From contig CANRDM010000005.1 in the NCBI GenBank assembly GCA_947629365.1, positions 1 to 34,821 of the forward strand: a DNA stretch of 34,821 bases, written 5' to 3'. Position numbers and translations under genes: made by a program. The notes under the pieces were generated by a model. It saw only the letters and a list, made by a program, of their open reading frames with translations, was not told where the DNA came from and did no database searches. Position 1 is the first letter of the stretch. The number at the start of each line of letters is the position of its first letter. The stretch comes from an uncultured Bacilli bacterium (GTDB taxonomy: Bacteria > Bacillota_I > Bacilli_A > RF39 > UBA660). Of this stretch, positions 34,649 to 34,821 are shown piece after piece.

Positions 34649-34821
34649 TTATGTCTTCTTTTGTACTATTTACCATATTCTCATCTGGCATCATCACATA
34701 TAATGTTTGACTAGGTACTGAATAAGTATATTCTCTTCCATCAGTACCATTTAAAATAACACTTTCTATTTGCCAATTTCTTCTTTTAATTAATTCTCTT
34801 TTAATAAAACTAAATATAGTA
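34626..34821 (-). CDS. Partial CDS running off the window edge, unknown function
   Basis: Open frame ...FSFIKRELIKRRNWQIESVILNGTDGREYTYSVPSQTLYVMMPDENMVNSTKEDIRKVLDGD-stop; not in the ORF track. Confidence 0.6.
   Translation of the reverse strand, partial: TIFSFIKRELIKRRNWQIESVILNGTDGREYTYSVPSQTLYVMMPDENMVNSTKEDIRKVLDGD

Noticed and set aside
1-34821. CRISPR arrays, rRNA genes, transposases, integrases or a reverse transcriptase
   Set aside because: No regularly spaced repeats, rRNA signatures or matching protein motifs were seen; a DGR reverse transcriptase, if any, would lie outside the window.

Overview
AT-rich 34.8 kb chromosomal segment from a low-GC, probably endospore-forming Firmicute; the lineage is inferred from gene content only. 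Housekeeping content: yidD, a Y-family polymerase with a YolD-like partner, rpoZ, pgsA, a RodZ-like HTH protein, RNase P RNA (class B) beside gpsB, nine tRNAs, NUDIX, a compact UvrD-like helicase, a DUF368 transporter, a two-component/FtsX-type ABC module and glmM. Sporulation genes: spoVAC-AD-AE, a sporulation sigma factor with spoIIAA, and a CotD-like coat protein. The right end holds two tandem paralogous surface proteins, each with its own divergently encoded small regulator. Most notable observations: (1) a 227-nt group I intron splitting the anticodon loop of tRNA-Thr(UGU); (2) a spoIIA locus in which spoIIAA directly abuts the sigma gene with no spoIIAB between them; (3) the duplicated surface-protein module, with near-identical N-termini, exchanged higher-GC C-terminal cassettes, a shared 3' tail, a relic of a lost C-terminus, and distinct operator arrays for an XRE and an RHH regulator; (4) two unassigned structured-RNA candidates; (5) a 20-bp Spo0A-box-like motif shared between the spoIIA and gpsB upstream regions. 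All calls come from reading the sequence; no database search was run.
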